Of a stretch of 64,000 bases of DNA, positions 50,467 to 60,733 are shown in pieces. The notes under the pieces are model-generated. The model ran no database searches. It had not been told where the DNA came from and was given only the letters and a program-made list of their open reading frames with translations. Each line of letters opens with the position of its first letter. Position 1 is the stretch's first letter. Both the position numbers and the translations under genes were made by a program. The DNA is taken from assembly GCA_020002185.1 (NCBI GenBank), contig CM034542.1, forward strand, positions 54,157,858 to 54,221,857, read 5' to 3'. This DNA is from Paraescarpia echinospica. Lineage: Eukaryota; Annelida; Polychaeta; Sabellida; Siboglinidae.

Positions 50467-53400
50467 GAGGATTAAGTAATGCCCTTACGGATGTCATCGA
50501 GGTGCGCACATTTGGCGGCCATGATGGGGGACTGTACGTAGAAGGAACGATTGAAGGACAACCATGTAGGATGCTTATAGACACTGGTGCTAGTGTGTCT
50601 GTCGTAAAGAAGAGCATCCTGCAGTCGGTCAACATAGTTGAACAGCTACTGGGAAATACGCAACTGCAGACTGCTACAGGAGAGGTGACACCCATTTATG
50701 GCCGTGGAGAAGTGACGGTGGAGATTGGCGACTTCACGAATTGCCAGCAAGTGTTCGTGGCTGACATCGTAGACGATTGTATTCTGGGCCTTGACTTCAT
50801 GAATGCTTTCAACTGTCGAGTAGACATCCCAAACCGTATTCTAGAACTGCAAAACATGCAAGTGCCCCTTCTACGGAGTGCAACCTGCCATGCGCCCCTC
50901 TGTCATCGGATAACCTTAAACTGCGATGTCGAACTCAAGTCGAGGACCCAGGTGATTGCGCCGGCTGTGATAGCGGAACACGCGTGCGATGGTCTGGGTG
51001 TAGTTGAACCAGTTCAGGACGCTTCTGGCGGCTTTGTGTTAGGAAGGACACTGGTTGACTGCTCGAATGATATCGTTCCAGTCCGACTTGCAAACACCAC
51101 CAAGAACCCTATACATCTAAAGAAGGGTACAGTGGTCGGGAGCTGTCACGCAGTCTGCTATGTCAAGAAGGGAGAGACCGACACACCCAGCGGATGGGGG
51201 AACCTCCTACCTCCTCATCTGGAGGAGTTGTACAACAACAGCGACAAGGATCTGGACTTGGAGCAGCGACGAATGTTCATGGAACTGCTGATCGAATTCC
51301 AAGATGTGTTCTCCTCGCCGAACGACATCGGCCGCACTAACGTCACGAAGCACACGATACACACGGGGGATGCTCGACCGATACGCCAGCCTCCACGCCG
51401 ATTACCGCTGGCGAAACAACAAGACGCGCAGGTTGAGGTTGACCACATGCTGAAGCAAGGGATAATTGAGCCTTCAGCTAGCGCGTGGTCTTCACCCATC
51501 GTCATGGTTAAGAAGAAAGACGGTTCAACTCGTTTTTGTGTTGACTATCGCTTGCTGAATGATTTGACTCGGAAAGACTCTTACCCATTGCCACGCATTG
51601 ACTCTACTCTTGAGGCTCTCTCCGGTTCTTCATGGTTCTGCACACTGGACCTGAAAAGTGGCTACTGGCAGGTGGAGGTGGACGAAGAGGACAAGGAGAA
51701 GACTGCGTTCTCCACTGGTACCGGACTCTGGCAGTTTCGGGTCATGCCGTTTGGCCTCTGTAACGCACCAGCGACCTTCGAGAGGCTCATGGAACTGGTG
51801 CTTCGTGGTTTGCCCTGGACGACTTGCCTGGTGTACTTGGACGACATCCTGGTGCACGGCAGATCATTTGATGACAACGTGCGCTGCCTACGAGAGGTGC
51901 TGGGTCGATTTCGTTGTGCTGGACTTAAACTCAGCCCGAAGAAATGTAACCTGTTTCGTCGGGAGGTCGCATATCTCGGGCATGTCATCAGCGCCGACGG
52001 CGTGGCTACGGACCCGACAAAGACCGCTGCCATAGATGAATGGCCTGTCCCAACTACAACAAAGGATGTTCGCCGCTTCATTGGCCTTTGTACTTACTAC
52101 AGGAGATTTGTGCCAGATTTCGCTGAAATCGCAAAGCCACTGCATCGACTAACAGAGAAAGGAAAGGCATTTGATTGGACAGCTGAGTGTACTGCCGCCT
52201 TTCAACGTTTGAAGAAAGTACTGACTACGGCCCCAGTGTTGGCGTTTCCTGAGAGTGATGGTGACTTCATAGTGGATACTGACGCCAGTGATGTAGGGAT
52301 CGGCTGCATCTTGTCCCAGCTACAGGAGGGAAAAGAGCGGGTCATCGCATATTACAGTAGGACCCTGCGAAAAACCGAGCGAAACTACTGTGTCACTAGG
52401 AAAGAACTACTTGCAGTCGTCACAGCTGTGGGACAATTTCACCACTACTTATACGGCCGCAAGTTTCTTGTGAGAAGTGACCACGCCTCCCTTCAATGGC
52501 TATTGCGGTTTAAAAACCCAGAGGGACAGACGGCCCGGTGGTTGCAGAAACTCCAAGAATATGACTTTAATGTGATCCATCGCGCGGGAAAGAGTCATAC
52601 CAATGCTGACGCCTTGTCCAGAGCGCCACGACCGTGTTTGGTATCAGAATGTCGCCACTGTCTTCGCAACGAGCAACGGGAAGAGGACACTACTGCAAAA
52701 GTACGTGTGGTGACGCACACAGAAATTGAGTCGAAGTCACTGAGAGAGCAACAGCTCGCAGACACCACTATCGCACCAGTCTTAAAATGGAAAGAACTGG
52801 GACAGCGGCCATGCTGGGCGGAGGTGTCCGCGATGAGCGAGGACGTGAAGATCTACTGGGCCCAATGGGACAGTCTTCAGATGCGCGAGGGAGCCCTTTA
52901 CCGGCGCTGGGAATCGCCTAGAGGCGACATAGCTTTGTGGCAGTTTATTTTGCCCAAAACCGAACGAGCAGCGATACTGCGACAACTTCACGACGAACCG
53001 GCGGGAGGACATCTGGGTGGAAACAAGACGCTGGGAAAGGTGCGCCAACGTTTCTACTGGGCAAAATGTCGTATCGACGTAGACGCATGGTGTAGACGAT
53101 GTGACATATGCGCAGCGAAAAAGGGCACTGGCAAGAAGACACGATCACCTCTGCAACAGTATGACGTGGGCTGTCCCATGGAGAGGATAGCGCTGGACTT
53201 CATGGGCCCTTTCCCAGAGACCGATGCTGGGAATCGACATCTATTGGTGGTAATGGACTACTTTACAAAGTGGCCAGAAGCATATGCGTTGCCTAACCAG
53301 GAGGCTACTACTGTTGCGTCCATCAATGAGTTCGTCAATGAGTTCGTATCTCGATACGGCGTCCCAGCGGAGATCCACTCCGATCAAGGGCGAAATTTCG

Positions 53401-54281
53401 AGTCCGCAGTATTTACAGAGATGTGCCAGTTATTGGGCATCCACAAGACGAGGACAACAGCTCTACACCCCCAATCCGACGGCATGGTGGAGCGGTACAA
53501 CCGGACACTTGGTCAGCAGCTCGCGATGTTCATCGGAGAGCATCAAGGTACCTGGGATCAGAAGCTTCCTTTGTTTTTGATGTCGTATCGGTCGGCCGTT
53601 CACGACACCACTGGGTACACGCCGAGTATGTTGGTGTATGGACGCGAAATTACAATGCCCGTCGACTTGATGTATGGGCGCCCTGACGAAGAGCCTATTG
53701 AGTACTGCAAGTACGTGACTGACCTACGTGACTGTTTAGAATCTGTTCATGAATTCGCTCGCTCACAGACCCAGCTGACACATGGCAGAGCGAAGCGCCA
53801 CTATGATCTTCGTGCTGACCACAATCAGTTTGATGTTGGCGATCCTGTGTGGATGAACAACCCCCAGCGGAAGAAGGGCATGTGTCCCAAGCTAGCCAAA
53901 CAGTGGGACGGGCCGTATTACATAGCTGACCGGATCAACGATGTCCTGCATCGGGTGCGACATGGACCATGTAGAACACCGAAGCTGATGCACAAGGACC
54001 GACTGCGACGGTATCGAGGCGCGCCCGTGGACACCCGATGGGCTGCAATCGCCAGAGACAACCTACGACGACATTCTGGTCCGGGGCAAGAACAGTCGCC
54101 GTCGACCAGCAATCAAGTGAAGCTGCGAGAGAACAGTTGTCGCCGACGGGCAATGGGTCAAGGGCCCTTCCGCGGAAGACTCAGAGAAAGAGGAATAGAC
54201 CTGCACGATATCGTGACTGATTTTTCCCTAGTACATGTTTGGACTATAATTATGGTGACAGAGTTCCGTCATGTAGAGTAG
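50421..54281 (+). CDS. pol: Inner gypsy Pol polyprotein
   Basis: Read by -1 frameshift from gag; an ATG at 50,394 also opens the frame. About 1,290 residues without a stop. Order: aspartic protease (MLIDTGASVSVV, about 50,575), reverse transcriptase (KDGSTRFCVDYRLLNDL, LDLKSGYWQVEV, MPFGLCNAPATF, YLDDILVHG with catalytic YLDD near 51,835), RNase H (IVDTDASDVGIG and YCVTRKELLAVV, about 52,270-52,430), integrase with HHCC zinc region (HLGGNKTLGKVRQRFYW and CRRCDIC, about 53,010-53,112), then DDE core (ALDFMGPF, IHSDQGRNF, MVERYNR) and GPY-like C-terminal region (KQWDGPYYI). All catalytic residues seem present, so the element could be active or recently so. Confidence 0.94.
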   Translation, partial: GKRTAAGLTGRRPAVGGLSNALTDVIEVRTFGGHDGGLYVEGTIEGQPCRMLIDTGASVSVVKKSILQSVNIVEQLLGNTQLQTATGEVTPIYGRGEVTVEIGDFTNCQQVFVADIVDDCILGLDFMNAFNCRVDIPNRILELQNMQVPLLRSATCHAPLCHRITLNCDVELKSRTQVIAPAVIAEHACDGLGVVEPVQDASGGFVLGRTLVDCSNDIVPVRLANTTKNPIHLKKGTVVGSCHAVCYVKKGETDTPSGWGNLLPPHLEELYNNSDKDLDLEQRRMFMELLIEFQDVFSSPNDIGRTNVTKHTIHTGDARPIRQPPRRLPLAKQQDAQVEVDHMLKQGIIEPSASAWSSPIVMVKKKDGSTRFCVDYRLLNDLTRKDSYPLPRIDSTLEALSGSSWFCTLDLKSGYWQVEVDEEDKEKTAFSTGTGLWQFRVMPFGLCNAPATFERLMELVLRGLPWTTCLVYLDDILVHGRSFDDNVRCLREVLGRFRCAGLKLSPKKCNLFRREVAYLGHVISADGVATDPTKTAAIDEWPVPTTTKDVRRFIGLCTYYRRFVPDFAEIAKPLHRLTEKGKAFDWTAECTAAFQRLKKVLTTAPVLAFPESDGDFIVDTDASDVGIGCILSQLQEGKERVIAYYSRTLRKTERNYCVTRKELLAVVTAVGQFHHYLYGRKFLVRSDHASLQWLLRFKNPEGQTARWLQKLQEYDFNVIHRAGKSHTNADALSRAPRPCLVSECRHCLRNEQREEDTTAKVRVVTHTEIESKSLREQQLADTTIAPVLKWKELGQRPCWAEVSAMSEDVKIYWAQWDSLQMREGALYRRWESPRGDIALWQFILPKTERAAILRQLHDEPAGGHLGGNKTLGKVRQRFYWAKCRIDVDAWCRRCDICAAKKGTGKKTRSPLQQYDVGCPMERIALDFMGPFPETDAGNRHLLVVMDYFTKWPEAYALPNQEATTVASINEFVNEFVSRYGVPAEIHSDQGRNFESAVFTEMCQLLGIHKTRTTALHPQSDGMVERYNRTLGQQLAMFIGEHQGTWDQKLPLFLMSYRSAVHDTTGYTPSMLVYGREITMPVDLMYGRPDEEPIEYCKYVTDLRDCLESVHEFARSQTQLTHGRAKRHYDLRADHNQFDVGDPVWMNNPQRKKGMCPKLAKQWDGPYYIADRINDVLHRVRHGPCRTPKLMHKDRLRRYRGAPVDTRWAAIARDNLRRHSGPGQEQSPSTSNQVKLRENSCRRRAMGQGPFRGRLRERGIDLHDIVTDFSLVHVWTIIMVTEFRHVE

Positions 54282-54480
54282 TACATGCTTGAACTATGAC
54301 TATGTAGTGACAGAGTTCCGTCACGTTCAGATTGTAGTGTAGTATCTGCTTGAACTGCATTTAGTTAGACGGATAATGTCTGATTGTAGATAATATTGAG
54401 TGTAGATTATTGTTTGATAACTTTAGTAAGTGTCAAGGGTGAGTTGCAATAGAAATCAGTAACCAGGGACGGTTACGGCT

Positions 54481-54493
54481 GAGGAGGGGGCAG
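54481..54493 (+). promoter_or_regulatory. polypurine tract of inner gypsy
   Basis: GAGGAGGGGGCAG immediately before the 3' LTR; the expected plus-strand DNA primer site in LTR retrotransposons. Confidence 0.8.
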
Positions 54494-54849
54494 TGTAACA
54501 GAAATCGTGTATTATGTTGGTGTACCGGGTTCGGCCGGGGACGTGTGGGATTCGGGGGGGGGGGTGAAGAGGAGTGACGTAGTTGTTGTTATACTGTGAG
54601 CGAACCGGCGGGAAAGTGTTCTAGACTGTGGTTCCGAGAATACCTCATTTGATTGTTGTTCATTCTAGTATGACCTTCGCGTAGTTGGTGCATGTTGTAG
54701 CGTCCGCTGTAGTTTGAATTTGAAGCAGCTGGGTACTGCTGTTGCGAAATAAAGAAGTTGCATTCGCCTCGGCAGTGTTTCCTTTACCGCACCGGACGAC
54801 ACCTAACCACCCAAATCGACGAACCCATACCGCTCGGGGTCCGGCAACA
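54494..54849 (+). repeat. 3' LTR of inner gypsy
   Basis: Same termini as the 5' copy; differences are a longer G run (11), one extra GTT in GTAGTTGTTGTTATAC, and T for C in GGCAGTGTTTCC. Confidence 0.95.
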
Positions 54850-57236
54850 TTACATAACGACATTCTTAACGCATTTAGGCCTGTACCAGTACAAGCGACT
54901 CTCGTTCGGAATAAAGTCAGCCGCTGAGGTATTTCAACACGAGATTCAGACAGTCATAGAAGGGGTGGCAGGAGCCGTCAATATCAGCGACGACATCGCG
55001 GTCTTCGGTGTAGACCAGAGTGATCACGACAAAGCACTGAATGACGTGCTAGAGAGACTTCAGAAGACGGGACTCACATCGAACCTGGAGAAATGCGAGT
55101 TTGGCAAAAGGAAAATTGAGTTTTTCGGACTTGTATTCTCTAGCGAGGCTAAGGAGCCGCAGAACGCATCCGAGGTTCGTTCATTCTTGGGCATGGCGCA
55201 GTTCAGCGCCAGGTTCATAAAGAACTTTGCAACCGTCATTGAGCCCTTGCGTGAGCTCACAAAGCAGACTACGGAATAGAGATGGGGTGCGAGGGAAGCA
55301 GCAGCATTCCAGAGGGTGAAAGCTAGTCTAGAGGAGTCGGCAACAACTGCGTACTTCGACATGCAGAAGGACATCGAGATCGTGGTCGATGCAAGCCCAG
55401 TCGGGTTAGCAACACTGCTGGTCCAGGAGGAGCGTGTGGTCATATATGCTAGTAGGGCATTGACCAATGTCGAGACGCGCTACAGTCAGACAGAGCGCGA
55501 AGCTTTGGCTGTAGTCAAGGTGCGCCTAGATTCACAATCTTCAGCGACCACAAGCCTCTTGAGGCCATCTGGCAGAAGGCAAGGCCTCCGCTGCGGATCG
55601 AACGTTGGGGACTACGCCTCCAGCCCTACAACATGATCATAAAGTATCGCCCCGGCGCCAGCAACCCCGCTGATTACATGTCCCGACATCCGGCCAAATC
55701 AAACAGAGTCGGGAACAGCAGATGGCAGAACAGTATGTGAACGCACTAGCTTCCGTTGCAACACCGATTGCACTGACTTTCGAGGAGGTGAAGCGAGAAA
55801 CGGTCAAAGACGCAACACTTCAGGCTGTCATCAAGCTAGTGCAGACGAACAAATGGCATGACATTGTGCAGTATCAGGGAACCGGTGTCAACTATGGGAG
55901 TCTGTGCAGCTACAACAAAGTGAGAGACGCCTTGACAGTCAATGAGAGTGCTGATTTGGTGATGCGAGACTACCAGATTGTCATTCCTAGCACTCTACAG
56001 AAACGCGTCATCGAACAAGCTCATGAGGGACATCAAGGAATGTGCAAAACAAAGGCATTACTACGCTCGAAAGTGTGATTCCCCGGAATCGACGTGGCGG
56101 TAGAAGAAGCAGTTAAAAGATGCATTCCGTGTCAGGCGAATACTACACGTCGAGATACACAACCGCTAACGATGTCGACACTACCAAGAGGTCCATGGCT
56201 GGAGATCAGCATAGACTTCTGCGGTCCACTTCCCACAGGAGAATATCTACTAGTAATGGTGGAAGAGTTCTCGCACTTCCCAGTAGTAAAGGTCGTGAGG
56301 AGCATCTCGGCAGAGACGGTGATCCCTGTGGTCGACGATGTGTTTAGCCTTCTTGGCTACTCAGACGTCGTGAAGTTAGACAACGGGCCGCCGTTCAACG
56401 GACACGCCTGGAAGTCGTTCCTGCAGGAGAACAACGTACGTCATCGCAAGATAACGCCACTCTGGCCTCAGGCAAACGCTCAGGCAGAGGCTTTCAACAA
56501 GCCACTCATGAAAGCACTGAAGGCAGCCAACATCAGTGGCAAAGCATGGAGGAAAGAGATGCGACAGTTTCTGAGAGCTTATCGATGTACTCCCCATGTG
56601 ACGACAGCGTTCATCCCTCATCGACTAATGTTCGGCCGAAATCCTCGCACCAAACTGCCCGAAGTCAGGCAACACGTGTCTGCTGACGACAAGGCAGCGA
56701 GAGAGAAGGATGCAGCCGCAAAGCGCCGCATGAAAACACGAGCTGACAAGAGGTCGAAAGCGAAAATGTCAAACCTCAACGAGGGCGACGTTGTGCTCGT
56801 GCGACGACACAAGAAGGGCAAACTGTCCACACCGTTTGACCCAAATCCGTTGGTTGTGACCAGTCGGAAGGGTTCAATGGTAACTGCTCGTCGCGCTAAC
56901 GGATCGCGAGTGACGAGAAACACATCGATGTTTCGCCTACTTCCGTTCGAGTCACCGTTACTTGAAGACGACGTCGAAGACGACTTCGAGGACGAGAGTG
57001 AGTTGGCAGGCATTCCAGAGGCAACGCTGCCTGTGGCGGACGACGACATCCCTACGTCGCCTGTCGTGGTAGGCGAACCGAGAAGATCGTCGCGTCTTCG
57101 TAAGCCGCCACAACGGCTGCTCGAACTTATGTAGACACTCGCATACATCACTGACTATGCCTTTATTAGACTTTAATACTTTTTTAGTTTATTAGTAACA
57201 GTCCGTGTTTGTGCCATTTCTTATTTTAGGGAGGGA

Positions 57237-57409
57237 TGTACTATCGCGACTATAAAGTGTCGCCACCTATAATACTTAGCTGCTATGATATTTACGAGGA
57301 CAATTATTACAGTAGGACAGCCCCCTTATAATGGCGGAATGGAGCATGTTTCTGTTTGCGTTGCCATCAATAAAGCATACAAACAACCTCTGTCTGACAA
57401 ACTATTACA
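57237..57409 (+). repeat. 3' LTR of outer gypsy
   Basis: 173 bases, same termini TGTACTATCG and AAACTATTACA. Differs from the 5' copy by CCCCCTTATAATGGCGGAAT region and an extra ACAAACAA-type segment after AATAAAGC, so the LTRs have diverged modestly, by indels more than substitutions. Confidence 0.93.
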
Positions 57410-57414
57410 GCAGT

Positions 57415-58495
57415 GATGTATGTTATTAGCAGGCCCGCAGCCAGGGGGTACACGGGGTTCACATGAACCCCCCTTTTTCAAAATGTGTTAAACCCCCCTA
57501 AAAGCTGCTGGATAGTGTTCAAGCATTACAAAGAATGCCAAGAAAGCCTGATTTGTGCAGATGAAAAAGGGAGAACCATTATCTATTAAGTGATCATCAC
57601 AGAATGTATGAGAGCCTGGCTGAAGGATCTGTCCCTAATGTCATGTGTGAAAAGGGCAGTTACTAGAGGAATGTGTGTGTCAAAGGACCATTGGATCCAA
57701 TTAGCCATGCAGAAAGGACTTCACACTATCCCAGGGTCCCCTGTTATGAAAACGCATGGCGTAACATATACACAAGAAGCCAGTTTTACACCAAACGTAA
57801 AATTATGAGTCCTAATTGTAGTCACTCGGAGGTTACAGATGCAGACAAAATAGTGGTGAATGAGCGGGGTGATTTGCTGATTACGGTAACTACCGATTGT
57901 CAAAGAGGCTATTCTCAACAAGTTAAGATGCGTAGCGAGTATATTTCTTACAAGCTGCAAATCCGGTAGACAACTTAGAATGGCTTGGCTTAACTTAGAA
58001 TCAAATTTTTAACAATTGGGTTGGAACGCGAATTTCGATGAATACTTGTATTTAACCAATACAAAATAAAGTTTAGTTTCACCTATTTTAAAATGCGCGT
58101 GCTGATGAGAAATTGTGTAATTGTGTGGCTGTATGGTTGCCGAAATACTGTGGTTGCTAGTTGCATGTTTGTAGATCTTGGAAAGGAGAGCCTTATTTCT
58201 GACGAGGAGGCAAACATGTGTGAAGGGCCTTTATTATAAATTATTATGTCCATTTTGTGTTGTATAGTTATAAAATACACTTTGTGTTTCCTGGAGTCAG
58301 TGTGGTGTACAGGATATGGTACTTGACTGTTTGACACCTAGAATTTAATTAAAATTCCACAATAGGACAATAATTTTTCTAAACTTCTATTTACCGGGCA
58401 TGTTTTATAAAGGTTTGTTAATTTACTAACTTAATTATGTTTATAATAAGTTATGGAACTTTTGCATATCATATCAGATAAATATAATGTATTAA
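57415..58495. other. no supported gene; short dispersed repeat at left
   Basis: GCAGGCCCGCAGCCAGGGGG followed by TTCACATGAACCCCCC (57,430-57,475) looks like the end of a dispersed repeat common in invertebrates. The remaining short open frames (for example 57,590-57,808) show no known motif and are probably chance. Confidence 0.45.
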
Positions 58496-58499
58496 TTGA

Positions 58500-59140
58500 G
58501 TGAAACCAGATTGTAAATATCACACGTTAACTGTTTATTCCGAAAAATAACTTGGACACACCACCCTTCTCGGTGCCTCGTTTATTATATTAATATGATC
58601 ATATTCAAAACAATTGCACACACTGCGTGTTGGCTTTTATTAATATCATTGGGTGTAAATTAGGCTTAATCAGGCAACAAAATGGGACCAATCTTCACAG
58701 ATCACACGAGTCCCATTTTATTTGAAAACGCACCCCAAAAACGTTCTCGTTGTATATAAGGTGAAAGAATATAAGACGAAACCACATGGTCCAACAATCT
58801 CACACCCACTTCATTGTTCTTCCAGTTAAAAATGTAACCTTCTGCATTATGAGCCCCACGTGAACATGTGGGGCCCTCAACATTGTGAAAAATATAACTC
58901 CACGTGAACTTGTAGCGCCACTGGAGTCTGAATTGATGAAATGAGAATCCCCAATTGTGAGAAGCTGCCTACGGATCTGATTAATATAACTAAATTATTT
59001 ACTCGAAACCCTTCGCCGTGTGTGCAATATTGTTTTGAAGTTCATATTTATATAATAATCGAGGGACCGAGGAGTGTAGGTGTGTCCAAGTTATTTTTCA
59101 GAATAAACAGTTAAAGTGTGGCATTTACAATCTGGTTTTC
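58500..59140. mobile_element. foldback MITE with ~125-bp inverted arms
   Basis: Left arm 58,500-58,630, right arm 59,012-59,140. Shared blocks: GTGAAACCAGATTGTAAAT, TTAACTGTTTATTC, AAAAATAACTTGGACACACC, and CGAGG/CCTCG regions. The interior holds the segment found inverted at 42.79-42.93 kb. No ORF. Confidence 0.82.
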
Positions 59141-60010
59141 ACGTGTGAAAACTAATTCCCACTTGATGTTTTATCTTGTCTAACGCAGTAGTACATATAG
59201 TATTGATGGGACCAACATGTCCCATGTCAAAGTGCTCGAAAATATTCACTCATCCACCAAAACGGTATATTCAAGTGCTCTATTTCGGAGGGTAATGGCG
59301 GACGGATCCTTAATGTGGTTTACCCCAAATAGATGTCCTGCATGCTACAAATATTCACGAATTATATCAAGCTACACACATAATTAGATTAACCACAAAT
59401 GGGAATGTTTGTTATCCTTTTGTCTCTGTTACGTGAGTTACAGAAAAATGCTAGGTAGGTTACGAGTGAGAAAACTCATTCCCATTTGATGTTTTATGTT
59501 GTCTAACGCAGTCGTACATTCAGTATTCACGGGACCAACATGTCCCATGTCAAAGTGTTCGAACAAATTCAAACATCACACCAAGACGGTATTTTCAAGG
59601 GTACTATTTCGGAGGGTAATGCCGGACGGATCCTTAATGTGGTCTTACCCCAAATGGATATCCTGCATGTTACAAATCTTCATGAATGCTAGACTGATAT
59701 CAAGCTACACACATAACTAGATTAACCAGAAAGGTGAGTGTTTGTTACTCTTTTGCCTCCGTCACGTTAACTACAATAAAATGCCTTGTAGGTGACGCGT
59801 GTGAAAAAATTAATTCCCATTTTATCTTGTCTAATGCAGTAGTACATTCAGTATTAACGTCCCATGTCAAAGTGCGCGAACAAAATTCACACATCACACC
59901 AAAACAGTATTTTCAAGTGCACTATTTCGGATCCTTAATGTTGACTTACCCCAAATAGATGTCCTGCGTGTTACAAATCTTCACGAAAGCTAGACTGACA
60001 ATGGGGGGGG
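59140..60010 (+). repeat. tandem repeat, unit ~320 bp, three copies
   Basis: Copies start near 59,140, 59,462 and 59,795. Shared order: GTGAAAACTAATTCCCA, TTTTATSTTGTCTAA, GCAGTAGTACATTCAGTATT, CATGTCCCATGTCAAAGTG, TTTCGGAGGGTAATG, GGATCCTTAATGT, CCCCAAATAGATGTCCTGC. Copy 3 has internal deletions. Non-coding. Confidence 0.85.
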
Positions 60011-60044
60011 GGGCGGTACTCGGTTTGGTGGGTGTGTGGTGGTG

Positions 60045-60436
60045 TTGTGAGGGTGCTGTCATACAAAGTAGTTACTCTGATGCTTTGATCCCACATTGGT
60101 GGGTGTGCCGTGATACGGAGCGCATCGGTGGGTGCGCCGTGATACAGATTGGTTGTCCTGGTGCTATGGCCCCATGTTGGTGGGTGTGCTGTGTGATACA
60201 GAGTAGTTGTTCTGGCGCTATGGCCCCACGTTGGTGGGTGTGCTGTGAAACGGCGCCATTGCTCTGGTGCTATGGCCATACACTGGTGGGTGCGCTGTGA
60301 TACAGACTAGTTGTTCTGGCGTTATGGCCCCACGTTGGTGGGTGTGCTGCGAAACAGCGCCGTTACTCTGTTGCTATTGCCCCATATTGGTGGGTATGCT
60401 GTTATACAGGGGCTGCTCTGGTTCTTATGGCCCCAC
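60045..60436 (+). repeat. 52-bp minisatellite, about seven units
   Basis: TTGGTGGGTGTGCTGTGATA occurs with starts at 60,096, 60,125, 60,177, 60,231, 60,283, 60,335 and 60,387: spacing 52-54 except for a 29-base first step. Each unit also has GCTATGGCCCCA. It lies between the 320-bp array and the DIRS-like gag. Confidence 0.88.
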
Positions 60437-60733
60437 TATCTACTGGTATTCTTGTTACAGTTTTCGATATTCATGTTCCTATTTTATGGCATTCGTATTT
60501 ATTCTCCTTATATTCTTCCTATATTCTCATGCCTTTTGCATGTGTTATGACATCAATTAGCCTTCTTAGCGGCGACAGGTCTGTCTGTATTGTAATTGTT
60601 GCTGTTGCGAGTATGTAATAAAAACCAAAATATGTGCCCTGCCCTTGTTAATTTGGGGTCATTATACGGTGGGGCAAGTTATTTACTTTGCAAACGGATG
60701 CCGTTCCTGTCCCTTTGCTTACCTTTTTGCCGT

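Larger units (their letters stand above)
49013..54849 (+). mobile_element. Inner Ty3/gypsy LTR retrotransposon, young and apparently intact
   Basis: LTRs of 350 and 356 bases, target duplication TTAC (49,009-49,012 and 54,850-54,853). The LTRs differ by one substitution, a G-run length difference of three and one GTT unit, so insertion is recent. It carries gag and pol in overlapping frames without internal stops. The primer-binding region after the 5' LTR starts TTTGGTGTCAGGAAACGG; the polypurine tract GAGGAGGGGGCAG abuts the 3' LTR. Inserted in sense orientation in the outer gypsy reverse transcriptase. Confidence 0.96.
48550..57134 (+). pseudogene. Outer gypsy pol (RT, RNase H, integrase), interrupted
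   Basis: Reverse transcriptase begins in three shifted frames (48,591-49,012: ADIIEKVSGPTEWVSRVVTP, RAANKAILHTRYLTPTLDEL, SKIDLRSGYHQLVLH). The inner gypsy splits it at 49,012/54,850; the frame is continuous across the site with one copy of TTAC. Downstream are LSFGIKSAAEVFQ and VNISDDIAVFG (ISDD active site). RNase H starts near 55,316 with VVDASPVGLA and shifts frame near 55,520. Integrase: HEGHQGMCKTKALL with stop TGA at 56,076, CIPC, then 56,094-57,134 with IDFCGP, LDNGPPF and QAEAFNK carrying the D, D and E. The C-terminal domain is basic then acidic, ending in RRSSRLRKPPQRL. Confidence 0.87.
42927..57409 (+). mobile_element. Outer Ty3/gypsy LTR retrotransposon, degenerate, twice invaded
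   Basis: Bounded by near-identical short LTRs and a perfect 5-bp target duplication GCAGT (42,922-42,926 and 57,410-57,414). Gene order is gag, protease, reverse transcriptase, RNase H, integrase, so Ty3/gypsy type. Without its two insertions (about 4.18 kb in gag and 5.84 kb in RT) it would be about 4.5 kb. Several frameshifts and stops break the coding region, and the reverse transcriptase uses ISDD in place of YxDD, a variant known in Mag/SURL-like gypsy elements. The priming region after the 5' LTR starts TTGGCGACGAG; the polypurine tract AGGGAGGGA precedes the 3' LTR. Confidence 0.93.

Noticed and set aside
57590..57969. Small overlapping open frames after the outer gypsy
   Set aside because: No motif, overlapping frames, and flanked by dispersed repeat sequence; probably chance.
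59959..60300. 113-codon open frame with WWVC repeats
   Set aside because: Generated by the 52-bp minisatellite; no independent support.
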